DNA from: RFSX01 sp965230215
Lineage (GTDB): Bacteria; Bacteroidota; Bacteroidia; Chitinophagales; Saprospiraceae
Length of the DNA: 64,000 nucleotides
Assembly (NCBI GenBank): GCA_965230215.1
Contig: CBDDKN010000001.1
Span: 1,550,001-1,614,000, forward strand
Reading direction: 5' to 3'
Part shown: piece by piece, positions 18,601 to 26,693 of the stretch
How the letters are laid out: each line of letters begins with the position of its first letter
Position numbering within the stretch: position 1 is the stretch's first letter
Notes under the pieces: model-generated
Seen by the model: only the letters and a program-made list of their open reading frames with translations
The model's database searches: none
Told to the model about the DNA's origin: nothing
Position numbers and translations under genes: made by a program

Positions 18601-18961
18601 TTAACTCACCTTCAAGGTCAAATAGTGCAACAGATCCACGTTGTTGGTCACCACCCTCAAGTGCAACAGCAAGAACACCATTGCTTACATCAACACTGTT
18701 AGCAGATTGACCAAAAACATTAAGGTCAATAGTGTTGATCAATTCGGGGTTAGAAGGATCAGTAATTGATAATACCTGAACATTGTTCAAGTCCGAATTC
18801 ACAACATATACACGTTGTGTTGATTGATCATAAGTTAGGATTTCAGTGGCTTCATTTCCAGCACCTGCAGAAAATACACCGATACTATTCAGCGTATACT
18901 CCTGAGCTGTCATGTAAAAACCACTCATAATCAAGATTAGAAAGAGGTATAACTTCTTCAT
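15632..18961 (-). CDS. Choice-of-anchor I propeller fused to a PhoX-like (DUF839) domain
   Basis: This 1109-residue secreted protein has a signal peptide (MKKLYLFLILIMSGFYMTAQ). Residues about 21-500 form a choice-of-anchor I / esterase-like beta-propeller (YVVNSDLNNVQVLSITDPSNPELI, DKIFCANEGEPSDDY, SITIIDIS). Residues about 510-1030 repeat the PhoX-like domain, again with MNCAGISAPNGRIWTAEEW. The C-terminal 75 residues resemble a T9SS sorting domain but lack the usual YPNP entry motif (TETADIAIYNSEQERVSVM... YYVLTNQNKLYTLIIE). By eye about three quarters of the PhoX part is identical to the downstream 635-residue protein, which indicates a recent tandem duplication with fusion or loss of the propeller. 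A role in releasing phosphate from extracellular organic matter is inferred only. Confidence 0.83.
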   Translation of the reverse strand: MKKLYLFLILIMSGFYMTAQEYTLNSIGVFSAGAGNEATEILTYDQSTQRVYVVNSDLNNVQVLSITDPSNPELINTIDLNVFGQSANSVDVSNGVLAVALEGGDQQRGSVALFDLEGELIAGYDAGFLPDMVTFTHAGDKIFCANEGEPSDDYTVDPEGSITIIDISAGAENGVVNELGLGQFDDADALRAAGVRIFGPNATPAQDLEPEYVTISPDDSYAFVTCQENNAVLRINVAAETIDAILPLGYKDYSLPENGIDASDRSNGPQVMPWPNVIGMYQPDGMASYMVDGMIYFVTANEGDARDYDGYSEEERVDDLVLDPTVFPNAAEIQAEDQLGRLKTTSANGDIDGDGDHDVIYSYGARSFSIYDMNGNQVFDSGNEFVRRILENDPDNYVKNRADDKASEPESVAIGEMNGETFAFIGLERQNAFFIYNISDPANAYYAGYGKRDGDIGPEDAVFIAAADSPNGRDLLITSNEVSGTVTVFAVEEASQKLEVFDEEISISDYETETVVLPPSPLTTQVVFVGGHDIVQTTATYGNPAGQAVAKEWHDFIGWTPDETGQSLGWVTVNHEMIYRDDKIGDGGGMTAFRIDRGSNGELEVLDQTLSDGRTGKFFNVDFVNTVGETGMNCAGISAPNGRIWTAEEWYRSSTSSIYNGNFRGADRPDSWNPHNPAPGSAGYGVRDTSEYTINAPEFPLIDGMTIPKYDNFNYMVEIDPKEARAIRKQYNWGRAGWEGGAITEDGKYAYLGIDGSPAPWVRVTANTPWDFTDGIVEVYKQDNAQGERWIEVPMNEENIFGGLTSYAWSVGATMFMRNEWVTIDNATGMVYWTETGRDGSSGAGVRFAGVNATYPEAIPAAHHEGIAQERFGVSALDAGHQDYYGRVLYYDPATEEVGVVIDGGPYYADSPAMADYPEKHLSNPDGINMITIDGVNFLMISEDLNGTSNGRMPEGISNRLCELYLLPADARNASADDLVRVTAVPAGAEITGAIQIDENTILLNSQHPNATNPFPYNHSLTMAISGWADVNVEDIKSTGKDSEMATVTINETSRELKLTETADIAIYNSEQERVSVMRNVSSIDFSGYASDTYYVLTNQNKLYTLIIE

Positions 18962-19098
18962 CTAAATATACTTTTGGTATGAATGAATAAATGAGACGTG
19001 AAGCTACATACCAGATGTTAAGTCATTCCCACTCTGATGTTAGCTCTCTTTTAACTAAATCTTTGATTGTTAATACTGGAATAATCTGCTGTTAACAT

Positions 19099-19129
19099 AA
19101 AAAAAGCCGTCCCTATAAGAGACGGCTTT
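19099..19129 (-). terminator. Terminator of the TonB receptor / T9SS hydrolase operon
   Basis: AAAGCCGTC (19103-19111) pairs with GACGGCTTT (19121-19129). In the minus direction a run of T follows. Confidence 0.85.
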
Positions 19130-19152
19130 CTAAATTGTATTTTAAGAGATCG

Positions 19153-20784
19153 TTACTCTACCAATAATTTCAAGCTGGTAGCTCCTTCTTCAAATCTGAT
19201 CTGAATATTATAAAGTCCAGTCTGAAGATCTGATCTGTTTAATTCAAAGAAATTGTGATTGATATTTGTATGCTTACGAATCATCTGTCCTGACATGTTA
19301 TAGATGATTACTTCTTGCATCAACAAATCACCAGTTTCCAACAATGTCATATCATGCATTGGATTAGGGCTCATTTTTACAAATGAGTTATCCAATAACT
19401 CTTCTGTAGAAGAAGTAAAGCGTGCTGCACAAGGCAACTCCAAAGCAACACATGCTCTCGGAAGAACATACTGCATAACTTCATCAATATTAGCTCTTGC
19501 TTTCTCAGCTGACATGTTCTCATTCAATACAAGTCCCTGCTCATGGAATGTACCACCTGAAGGGTGAGGCAATTGATTCCATGCTATACCCTGAGGAGAA
19601 ATCGCATTTGGATCCCACCAGTCAATAACAACACCTTCATCAATACCTAGAGAGTTTGGTGCCTTGATGAAAGGGAAAGTTCCTTCATAGTAATCATGAC
19701 CAGCAGCTGCTGAGTTGTCTCTAGCCGTCTGTGTAATGGCATCATCAAAAACCGCATCTTTCCAAATTTGGTTGTTTCCAAGCGCTTCTTGCGTCATACC
19801 AATCTGCTGAGCACCTTGCACACGTACAATTGGATCTCCAGTTGTCGGTACGATCAATACAGCATCATCGTATGGTGCAAAAATGTCACCAGGAGACTGT
19901 ACAGAAATAATAGGCACTACATTATCACTCATCCAGCTGATGTCACCCAATGCACCACCAACATTTACACAAAGAGAAATATCAGAAGATACACCCGCGA
20001 TGTTAGAATAGTTGGTAGTATCACCTGGAGGAAGACCGAAAGCTACAGATGAACCATCTGGTGGCGTTACTGTCAATACCTCTCCATTAATGTCACCATG
20101 GAAAGCTTCGATTACCATTGGCGTATCAGGAACACCATCAGCATTTGTATCCAAAAGGAATTTACCTGGACCATTGGTCGTCGTGGCAATTTCAGAGTAA
20201 GCTGACAATGTTGTCAAAGCAAGCGTCAGGTAACCACCGGTACCAACACCAAATACTGATATTTTCTCAGGATCGATACCAAATTCATTAGCACCTCCTG
20301 CATCAGCTCTGAAATAACGAATAGCATTTCTTCCGTCTTGAAGACCTCTATACGCTGCCTGGATCAAACCCAATGCTCTTTCCGGTTGCGTTGTCGCAAG
20401 TGGATTCCAGCCTGTTCTGTAATCTACAGAAGCAGCCACATATCCTCTTCTGGCCAATTGGTTACAAATTTCAACCACTGAAGAATCCTGCTTCGTACCT
20501 GAAATCTGTCCATTCAACACGTTTGGTAAAAAGTTACCTGTATGGAATACAAGAACCAATGGTCTTGAAGTCTCTGTATCACCAGCAGGCTCGTAGACAT
20601 CCATCGTTAATGGAATCGGAACAGTTTCTCCCTGTGTTGCAAGGAACAATACTGTAGCATTAACACCGTAAAGTACATCTGTAGTAACATCTACATCAGT
20701 GAATACCTCATCAAGGTATCTGTCTTGCGCCGTCAAGCTAATGGTGAAGAAAAACAAAAATAAAAGTGTAAAGTTCTTTTTCAT
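19153..20784 (-). CDS. Alpha/beta-hydrolase-like T9SS protein with Thr at the nucleophile position
   Basis: This 543-residue protein has a signal peptide (MKKNFTLLFLFFFTISLTAQ), a carboxylesterase-like alpha/beta fold (about 40-450) and a C-terminal T9SS sorting domain (KMSPNPMHDMTLL... GLYNIQIRFEEGATSLKLLVE). The oxyanion region reads VFHTGNF and the strand after it RRGYVAASVDYRTGWNP, as in esterases. The nucleophile elbow reads FGVGTGGY, so Thr182 stands where GxSxG has Ser. Homologues in Bacteroidota seem to share this, so it may be a family trait rather than damage (inference). It lies 52 bases after the TonB receptor gene and shares its terminator. The pair suggests a surface protein acting on something the receptor imports. 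Confidence 0.8.
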   Translation of the reverse strand: MKKNFTLLFLFFFTISLTAQDRYLDEVFTDVDVTTDVLYGVNATVLFLATQGETVPIPLTMDVYEPAGDTETSRPLVLVFHTGNFLPNVLNGQISGTKQDSSVVEICNQLARRGYVAASVDYRTGWNPLATTQPERALGLIQAAYRGLQDGRNAIRYFRADAGGANEFGIDPEKISVFGVGTGGYLTLALTTLSAYSEIATTTNGPGKFLLDTNADGVPDTPMVIEAFHGDINGEVLTVTPPDGSSVAFGLPPGDTTNYSNIAGVSSDISLCVNVGGALGDISWMSDNVVPIISVQSPGDIFAPYDDAVLIVPTTGDPIVRVQGAQQIGMTQEALGNNQIWKDAVFDDAITQTARDNSAAAGHDYYEGTFPFIKAPNSLGIDEGVVIDWWDPNAISPQGIAWNQLPHPSGGTFHEQGLVLNENMSAEKARANIDEVMQYVLPRACVALELPCAARFTSSTEELLDNSFVKMSPNPMHDMTLLETGDLLMQEVIIYNMSGQMIRKHTNINHNFFELNRSDLQTGLYNIQIRFEEGATSLKLLVE

Positions 20785-20836
20785 ATCTTATCCTATTTGT
20801 TGATTATCAATTATTAATAGCTGTTTATTTAAATTT

Positions 20837-23638
20837 CTAGATTCCGTAATTGAAAGTAATATAAGCCAATCTTCCGATTCTTGGCCCACCATAGGTCTGG
20901 AAATTCCTATTATCCAGAACATTTGATGCGCCAATCTTCACACTTGACTTGATTTTTGGAAAACCAAAACTGATCTGTGCATCAAGCATATCGTAAGTTG
21001 GTATAAAACCAGTAAACTGAGGGCTACCTTCAAACAGGAAGCCTTCTATCCATTTATAATTCACATTAAAAGAAAAGTTGCGTACGCCTGCAATCTCAAG
21101 ATTACGCCCACTAAATCCAATATTGTACTTGTGCTCTGGTGTGTTAAAGGCCGGAATGATCGGATCGTCTTCATCAGACTTCACCAACTTGTTCCAGCTA
21201 TAATTGGTATTCAAAGTAAACTTATCATTCAGATAATAATTAAGCCCAATTGAAGCACCCTGTGTGACAACCTGATTGTTGGAGTTGGCCGCAAATCTGA
21301 ATATATCAAGGTTTCTTACAAATCCGGATGCTGGGTCCAGATCCACATCTGCACCAATGTTAAATCCCAGGAAATTATCGTACCAGCTTCTGTAATAACT
21401 GGCATCCACAAACACCTGACCAAATAGCGTAGTCCTGTAACCTGCTTCAAAGGTCTTAACCTCTTCAGGGCGTATAGGGTCGATATCAAAATATTCAATA
21501 ACATCAGGACCTGGGTTGTCAAAATAGTCAAACAATGATTCGATTGTGGCCAATCCCTGAACACCATCCAGATTCCCCGCTAGCGTGGCTCTTCCCACAT
21601 CCAAGAACAGATATTGGTCTGATAATGTCGGATTACGAATTGCTGAAGAGAATGATACTCTAAAGAAGTTGTTTTCTGAAGGCGTAAATATGACCGATCC
21701 TGCTGGTGAAAAGAGCCAATCATCAAAGTTTTGATTCTTGTCTACACGCATGGCGACCTGTAGTCTCCATTTGTTTTCTTCTCCTAATTTCTTTTGTGCT
21801 CCTGTATAGAAACCAAATTCGCTATTTGTAATACTTACATCAGCCGTATCGCTGAATACAGTACCCCTAGATTCTGGCGTGTACAATCTGAAGTTTGAGC
21901 CCACGGTGATATAATCCACCCATGTTGGTGTAAACCTGTATTCCCCATGTACATGATATAACGCAGAATTATCAAAAAACTGCGTGCCACCTTCGCTCCT
22001 CAATGAACCCGTAATGCGATCAAATTCCTGTTGGAATCTTTCCGTACCTGGCTCGAAGAATGCCACGGCACTCGAACCAGATTGTCCGGGACCGTTGGCA
22101 AAGCCTTCAGCCTCTGTATGCCACATTGTCAACAGGTCATTATTGTCAACAATCCATTGCCTTGCGGCATCAGCATCAAAATTAACTATTGGTAAACCGG
22201 TATCCGGATCTATTTCAATCATCAATTGAGGGAACCCACTCTCCCCTATTCGCGGCTGAATTGTGTTCAGCCAATAATCATTATAGTCAATGGACCATTC
22301 CCTGTCACCTTTGGCAGCTTCTTGAAGCTCCAATGCTGTAAAATATGGGTCATAAGAATCACCTGCTCCTGTTCTGGTCGTATAGGCTCTAAGGAAATAT
22401 TTGTTCTTCTTTCTTAACTCTAGTCTATTTTGAAGGAAACTGATACCTTTCAGACTGAATCTATTGTCGCCCTGGTAAACAGTTGTTCCCGATCCATAGC
22501 TAGTCGACAATATGATCTCCGGAGATAAAGCGTCTTGTTCTGGCTTAAGCCTGTAATGCAAAGCTGCAGAGGCTTTATAGTTTCTGGTATCATAATCTAC
22601 CAAATCAATTTCTCTATATCCTGTTCTGTAGTATATGCCTTGCTGAGATTGGGAAATCGGGAAAGATGAAAAATCATTACCACTCTGATACTCATCTCCA
22701 TATACATTTACCGCGTCATATCTGCCAGGATTATCTGCATCAACCTGAGAACCATCAATTGGATCGTAATTATCTGCTACCCAGTCATCAGCGCGAAGCG
22801 CTTCAAAGTTTAATTTATACGCAAATACATCCTTTCCATCTTTATTTTGAATCTTTTGGGCCCATCTTACAGCAGCATTCATGAGATTTCGCTCACCGAA
22901 TTTTACCATTGCCGACAGGCCATCATGGAAGAAAGGATCTTTGGTTTCCATACTGATCACACCGTTAAAGGCATTCGGTCCATAAAATGCTGAACTCGCA
23001 CCTACGATGATCTCGACCTTATTTACATCCAATTCTGATGATCCCAGAAAATTACCCAGAGAGAAATTCAGTCCCGGAGCCTGATTGTCTACACCATCAA
23101 TGATCTGTAATGACCTTACAGGACTGGTACTGTTGAATCCTCTTGTATTGATAACTTTGAATCCCAAACTCGCCGCTGTCAGGTCCACTCCTTTTAAGGC
23201 TCCAAGCCCATCGTAAAAGTTGGCCGCTGGCGTCTCTTTAATCGCAATGATATCCAGAGCTTCAATCGTCAGGGGTGACTCCTTTTGCTTATCAGAAATC
23301 CGACTCCCTTTTACCACCACTTCTTCCAATATGGCAGCGTCTTCCTGTAGTACAATATTGATGCGGACATTCTCAGTCACCTCGACCAACTGATCTGCAT
23401 ATCCGATATAACTTATTCGAAGTGTGAAAGGGAAACTCTGTGTCGTGCTTATTTCAAAACTACCGTCCCATTCCGTTATCGTTCCTTCTGTAGATCCTTC
23501 TATAACAACGTTGGCACCAATTATCGCGTCATTATAGGCCGCATCGGTTACCATACCTTTTATTACTTCTTGACAATCAATTGATTGTATTGCAAATAGA
23601 CTTAGGAATATTATCACTTGTAACTTAATCCTTCTCAT
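20837..23638 (-). CDS. TonB-dependent receptor with CarboxypepD_reg-like domain
   Basis: This 933-residue outer-membrane receptor has a signal peptide ending near residue 22, then a CarboxypepD_reg-like domain (residues about 24-110: GMVTDAAYNDAIIGANVVIEG, ISYIGYADQLVEV), a plug domain (about 120-240: VINTRGFNSTSPVRSLQIIDGVDNQAPG, VEIIVGASSAFYGPNAFNGVIS), a 22-strand type barrel and a terminal strand LAYITFNYGI. It lacks a separate SusD partner, so it is not a polysaccharide utilisation pair. It is first in a run with the T9SS hydrolase and next to the PhoX-like genes, so phosphoester or lipid-derived substrates could be guessed, but the sequence does not decide this. Confidence 0.93.
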   Translation of the reverse strand: MRRIKLQVIIFLSLFAIQSIDCQEVIKGMVTDAAYNDAIIGANVVIEGSTEGTITEWDGSFEISTTQSFPFTLRISYIGYADQLVEVTENVRINIVLQEDAAILEEVVVKGSRISDKQKESPLTIEALDIIAIKETPAANFYDGLGALKGVDLTAASLGFKVINTRGFNSTSPVRSLQIIDGVDNQAPGLNFSLGNFLGSSELDVNKVEIIVGASSAFYGPNAFNGVISMETKDPFFHDGLSAMVKFGERNLMNAAVRWAQKIQNKDGKDVFAYKLNFEALRADDWVADNYDPIDGSQVDADNPGRYDAVNVYGDEYQSGNDFSSFPISQSQQGIYYRTGYREIDLVDYDTRNYKASAALHYRLKPEQDALSPEIILSTSYGSGTTVYQGDNRFSLKGISFLQNRLELRKKNKYFLRAYTTRTGAGDSYDPYFTALELQEAAKGDREWSIDYNDYWLNTIQPRIGESGFPQLMIEIDPDTGLPIVNFDADAARQWIVDNNDLLTMWHTEAEGFANGPGQSGSSAVAFFEPGTERFQQEFDRITGSLRSEGGTQFFDNSALYHVHGEYRFTPTWVDYITVGSNFRLYTPESRGTVFSDTADVSITNSEFGFYTGAQKKLGEENKWRLQVAMRVDKNQNFDDWLFSPAGSVIFTPSENNFFRVSFSSAIRNPTLSDQYLFLDVGRATLAGNLDGVQGLATIESLFDYFDNPGPDVIEYFDIDPIRPEEVKTFEAGYRTTLFGQVFVDASYYRSWYDNFLGFNIGADVDLDPASGFVRNLDIFRFAANSNNQVVTQGASIGLNYYLNDKFTLNTNYSWNKLVKSDEDDPIIPAFNTPEHKYNIGFSGRNLEIAGVRNFSFNVNYKWIEGFLFEGSPQFTGFIPTYDMLDAQISFGFPKIKSSVKIGASNVLDNRNFQTYGGPRIGRLAYITFNYGI

Positions 23639-23811
23639 CTGTTAGTTTCCATGAATTTAGTCTGTAATAATACCCAGAATAATTAAATATTCCATCACGA
23701 ACACCGGCTTAATTTAACCAGGAGTTCATATAAAATTTAAAATAAAAGCTTAATAATTTCGGTATATTCCAAACAATACACCAGACAACTGGGCAATGGC
23801 AATACTAAATC

Positions 23812-24699
23812 CTAAAGCTTGTTTTTCAATTGCCAGTACAAATAGAGTTTATACATCTGCAGATGACGTAAAGAGGGCTTGTCTCCATGAAGGCGATTTC
23901 TGATACCCTCAGACCTTTTTTTAAGGTATGAATAGACATGCTCTTTTAAACCAAGGTTCTGAAGTTTATCTGCAAACCTTGTCAACCTGGTTTCAAATTT
24001 ATCCTCAGTTTTTTGTAGATCAATAAGGTTGGATATACTCTTCTCCGTTTTTTTGATAAAAACATCCTTACGCTCTAATCCCAGATGCTCAATAGAATTA
24101 TCAATGTGGAGAATTCGAAAACCCTTATTTGCTATCTGCCTGGCCCACAGAAGATCTTCATAGCCATATTGTTTGATATTTTCATCAAATGGCGTGTCAA
24201 TCATTATAGACCTGCGCACCATAAAGTTATTGCTGTGAAAATACAGTTCAGGAGACTGCCTGCGTCTGGATAACTTGACCGATTCCAGGCGTGAACCATA
24301 CAACCAATGCAGATGCTTCGACTTGGCTCTAGGCGGCTTTTTAGAGTATGTGCGTCCGCCTGAAATGACATCGTAATCCTCAATAAAGCCCAAATATGTT
24401 CCTATGAAGTATTTACTGATGACCTTCGAATCACAATCGAGAAACAGAAGGTTGTCGTAGGAAGCCGACTTGGCCATCCAGTTTCGAATCCTGGCCCTGC
24501 CCAGGTTTTCAGAAAGCTCTGTATAGTTCACACCAAAATAATCGGAAAGAATAGAGTTTTCATATTTAATACGCTTTTTTGAACCGTCATCAAAACATAG
24601 AATCTCATAATCTATGTGCAAGCGGTTGCATTGACGCATCAAAGCTTTTACAAGCTTCTCTACCTTTTGATTATATATTGGAATGAGTATTGAAAGCAT
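23812..24699 (-). CDS. Glycosyltransferase family 2
   Basis: This 295-residue GT-A fold enzyme begins MLSILIPIYNQKVEKLVKAL, followed by the nucleotide-binding EILCFDDGS, the ENLGRARIRNWMA acceptor-side motif, the metal-binding DxD as LFLDCDSKV (about residues 90-98) and a catalytic region near YGYEDLLWARQIANKG. Family 2 enzymes transfer sugars from nucleotide-sugar donors to surface polysaccharide or glycolipid acceptors on the cytoplasmic face of the membrane. It has no membrane anchor. It is isolated from other polysaccharide genes apart from a flippase 2 kb away. The acceptor is unknown. Confidence 0.88.
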   Translation of the reverse strand: MLSILIPIYNQKVEKLVKALMRQCNRLHIDYEILCFDDGSKKRIKYENSILSDYFGVNYTELSENLGRARIRNWMAKSASYDNLLFLDCDSKVISKYFIGTYLGFIEDYDVISGGRTYSKKPPRAKSKHLHWLYGSRLESVKLSRRRQSPELYFHSNNFMVRRSIMIDTPFDENIKQYGYEDLLWARQIANKGFRILHIDNSIEHLGLERKDVFIKKTEKSISNLIDLQKTEDKFETRLTRFADKLQNLGLKEHVYSYLKKRSEGIRNRLHGDKPSLRHLQMYKLYLYWQLKNKL

Positions 24700-24709
24700 A
24701 ATCGCTATT

Positions 24710-24717
24710 CAAATGTA
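24710..24717 (-). promoter_or_regulatory. -7 promoter box of the glycosyltransferase gene
   Basis: The minus strand reads TACATTTG, a full TAnnTTTG match, 11 bases before the ATG at 24699. The leader would be very short. Confidence 0.45.
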
Positions 24718-24787
24718 GCAAGAAAAGAGATCATAAATCCAGTTCGCTATGGGGATAGCTTTCCTGTAATTTTCAGATATTTAAAAT

Positions 24788-25621
24788 ATGATCATCAAAA
24801 ATCTTTATGATACGCAAGTTGAAGACATTGTAGACTGTCTCCATGATGCCTTTTCCGACTATGCCATTCCTATGAAAATGCCGGTCTCATATTGGCAAGA
24901 CCGCTGGGAAATGGCATGCATAGATTACGAACTGAGCTTTGGCCTTTTTGATGAGAATACACTACAAGGTTTCGTACTTCATGGCGTAGATGTCTGGCAT
25001 GAAGAGAAATGTTTCTACAATATGGCTACGGGGGTCAGACCTAGTTACAGGGGCCACAGAACTGTGAAAAAAATATATGAAGCGGTTCTCGAACGTATGA
25101 AAGGAAAAGGTATCAAGTCTGGCTACCTGGAGGTGCTCTGCGACAACAAGAAAGCCATAAGAGCTTACGAAACATCAGGTTTCAATATCGTTGATGAAAT
25201 GCACAGCTATAACATTCCACTTGATCTAGCCCGTTTTTCTTCTCTGCAACTCAACAAACTTTCTATCTACAATCCGGAAGACTACTCAAAGATGATAAGA
25301 CACAAACTCAGCTTTGAACACAGAACAGAGATTATAAAACGAATGCCGGATGCATTCAACTGTTATGAACTGGTTAATGATGGACAGTGTGTTGCTTTTG
25401 GCATTTTAAAAAAATCCAACAAGAATATCGTGCAATTTGGATATTCAGAAGATTCCAATATTGATGATAACGCAATGCAGATATTTGCCTACCTCGCGCA
25501 TACCCTTGGTCAACCGAGAATCATCAACATAAGCCTGACTGATGAAGCTATCACAAAGCTGTTCAAGCGTAACAACTTTGGCAGATTCATCAGCCAGTAT
25601 CTTATGCACATTAAATTGTAA
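24788..25621 (+). CDS. GNAT-family N-acetyltransferase
   Basis: This 277-residue cytoplasmic protein has a GNAT domain in its first half. The acetyl-CoA binding turn lies in YNMATGVRPSYRGHRTVKKIYEAVLE (about residues 77-102; the R/Q-x-x-G-x-G/A position reads RGHRT), followed by the beta-5 strand and helix YLEVLCDNKKAIRAYETSGF (about 117-136), typical of the family. The second half (about 150-277) is a degenerate second GNAT-like domain ending RNNFGRFISQYLMHIKL. The acyl acceptor cannot be predicted. It is monocistronic and convergent with a small membrane protein gene whose stop lies 7 bases away. Confidence 0.85.
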   Translation: MIIKNLYDTQVEDIVDCLHDAFSDYAIPMKMPVSYWQDRWEMACIDYELSFGLFDENTLQGFVLHGVDVWHEEKCFYNMATGVRPSYRGHRTVKKIYEAVLERMKGKGIKSGYLEVLCDNKKAIRAYETSGFNIVDEMHSYNIPLDLARFSSLQLNKLSIYNPEDYSKMIRHKLSFEHRTEIIKRMPDAFNCYELVNDGQCVAFGILKKSNKNIVQFGYSEDSNIDDNAMQIFAYLAHTLGQPRIINISLTDEAITKLFKRNNFGRFISQYLMHIKL

Positions 25622-25627
25622 CCCGGA

Positions 25628-25948
25628 CTACCATAAGCAGGCGATAATCAGAAGCGTAAGGAAAGCAAGCAAGCCTATGATGAAAACTATACCAAAACCC
25701 TTCATGTTAGAGCGATTTTGCTTTCTGTAACTCCAGAATAATCCGAAAAGGGCACTGCCTAATATTGAAAATATGTAAATCAGATTGGTGTGTGCCCAGT
25801 AGAAAATACCATCCAGTTCATTGTAAAGACCGGTGAATTTGCCATCACCTTTTTTATCATTGAGCTCGTCAATAATAAATGCTAACGGATAATAGATTGC
25901 AGTTAGAACGGCATAAATAGCCGGCACTTTGATCCATTGATTTTTCAT
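25628..25948 (-). CDS. Small three-helix membrane protein of unknown function
   Basis: This 106-residue protein has hydrophobic segments at about residues 8-27, 49-68 and 84-105, with a polar DELNDKKGDGKFTGLYNELDG loop between the first two and a basic SYRKQNRSNMKG loop between the second and third. The charge pattern suggests an inner-membrane location with the N-terminus inside. I do not recognise the family. Codon use and frame length support a real gene, and no other frame is open across the stretch. Confidence 0.6.
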   Translation of the reverse strand: MKNQWIKVPAIYAVLTAIYYPLAFIIDELNDKKGDGKFTGLYNELDGIFYWAHTNLIYIFSILGSALFGLFWSYRKQNRSNMKGFGIVFIIGLLAFLTLLIIACLW

Positions 25949-26033
25949 GACTAAAGCAATTTTGGTGAAGTAGGTTTTGCTTCATAATCAATTTTAGTAG
26001 TCTTAAACGCTGTGAATTGTCAAGGTATTGCCT

Positions 26034-26648
26034 TTAGGAATCCATTTTCAGGAAATGCCCTAGGCTGTATTTCTTGGTATGCAGGTATTTTTTGTTGTTC
26101 TCATTCGCTTCAATCTCAATAGACATACGCTCTACAATATCGATCCCCGAATCTTCAAAAGCCTTTATCTTATCGGGATTATTGGTGAGCAATTTAACCC
26201 GACTGATATTGAGATCTTTCAGAATGGCCATCGCTTTTTCATAGCGACGATAATCTATTTCGAAGCCCAAGGCCAAATTGGCTTCAACTGTATCCAGACC
26301 TTCATCCTGTTTGTTATAGGCTTTCAACTTATTGATCAACCCTATGCCTCGTCCCTCTTGTCTAAGATAGATCAGCGCTCCTTTATCCTTGAAGATTTGT
26401 TTCATGGCCGCATCCAACTGCTTCCCACAGTCACACCTTTGAGAGTGAAACAGGTCTCCTGTGATACACTCTGAGTGTAAGCGCACTGTAACTGTACCAT
26501 TGGGATCCATATCGGGATGTACCATGGCAATGTCAGGACTGTATTCATCAGCCTTTGTTGCATATGCAATCATCCTGAATTCACCCCAATCGGAGGGAAT
26601 CAATGCTTCTGCCGCTATTTTGACGCTGTTTTCCACTGCTGTATACAA
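26034..26648 (-). CDS. ribA: GTP cyclohydrolase II
   Basis: The frame gives 204 residues. The enzyme converts GTP to 2,5-diamino-6-ribosylamino-pyrimidinone phosphate, the first step of riboflavin synthesis. The zinc ligands are visible as Cys61, Cys72 and Cys74 (SECITGDLFHSQRCDCG), followed by the catalytic-loop YLRQEGRGIGL, then LLTNNPDKI and a C-terminal HTKKYSLGH. The ribB (DHBP synthase) half that is often fused is absent, so it is the monofunctional form. The TTG at 26648 coincides with a TAnnTTTG-like box (26646-26653). A GTG at 26636, which still precedes the conserved AAEALIPSDWGEFRMIAYA segment, is therefore a good alternative start. Confidence 0.93.
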   Translation of the reverse strand: MYTAVENSVKIAAEALIPSDWGEFRMIAYATKADEYSPDIAMVHPDMDPNGTVTVRLHSECITGDLFHSQRCDCGKQLDAAMKQIFKDKGALIYLRQEGRGIGLINKLKAYNKQDEGLDTVEANLALGFEIDYRRYEKAMAILKDLNISRVKLLTNNPDKIKAFEDSGIDIVERMSIEIEANENNKKYLHTKKYSLGHFLKMDS

Positions 26649-26653
26649 AATTA
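26646..26653 (-). promoter_or_regulatory. Possible -7 promoter box overlapping the annotated ribA start
   Basis: The minus strand reads TAATTTTG. If used, transcription would begin near 26640 and translation would have to start at GTG 26636. No TTG is seen at -33, so confidence is low. Confidence 0.3.
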
Positions 26654-26693
26654 ACCGATTTAGCTCTTTGAAACTATTTATTTAGTAACCCGC

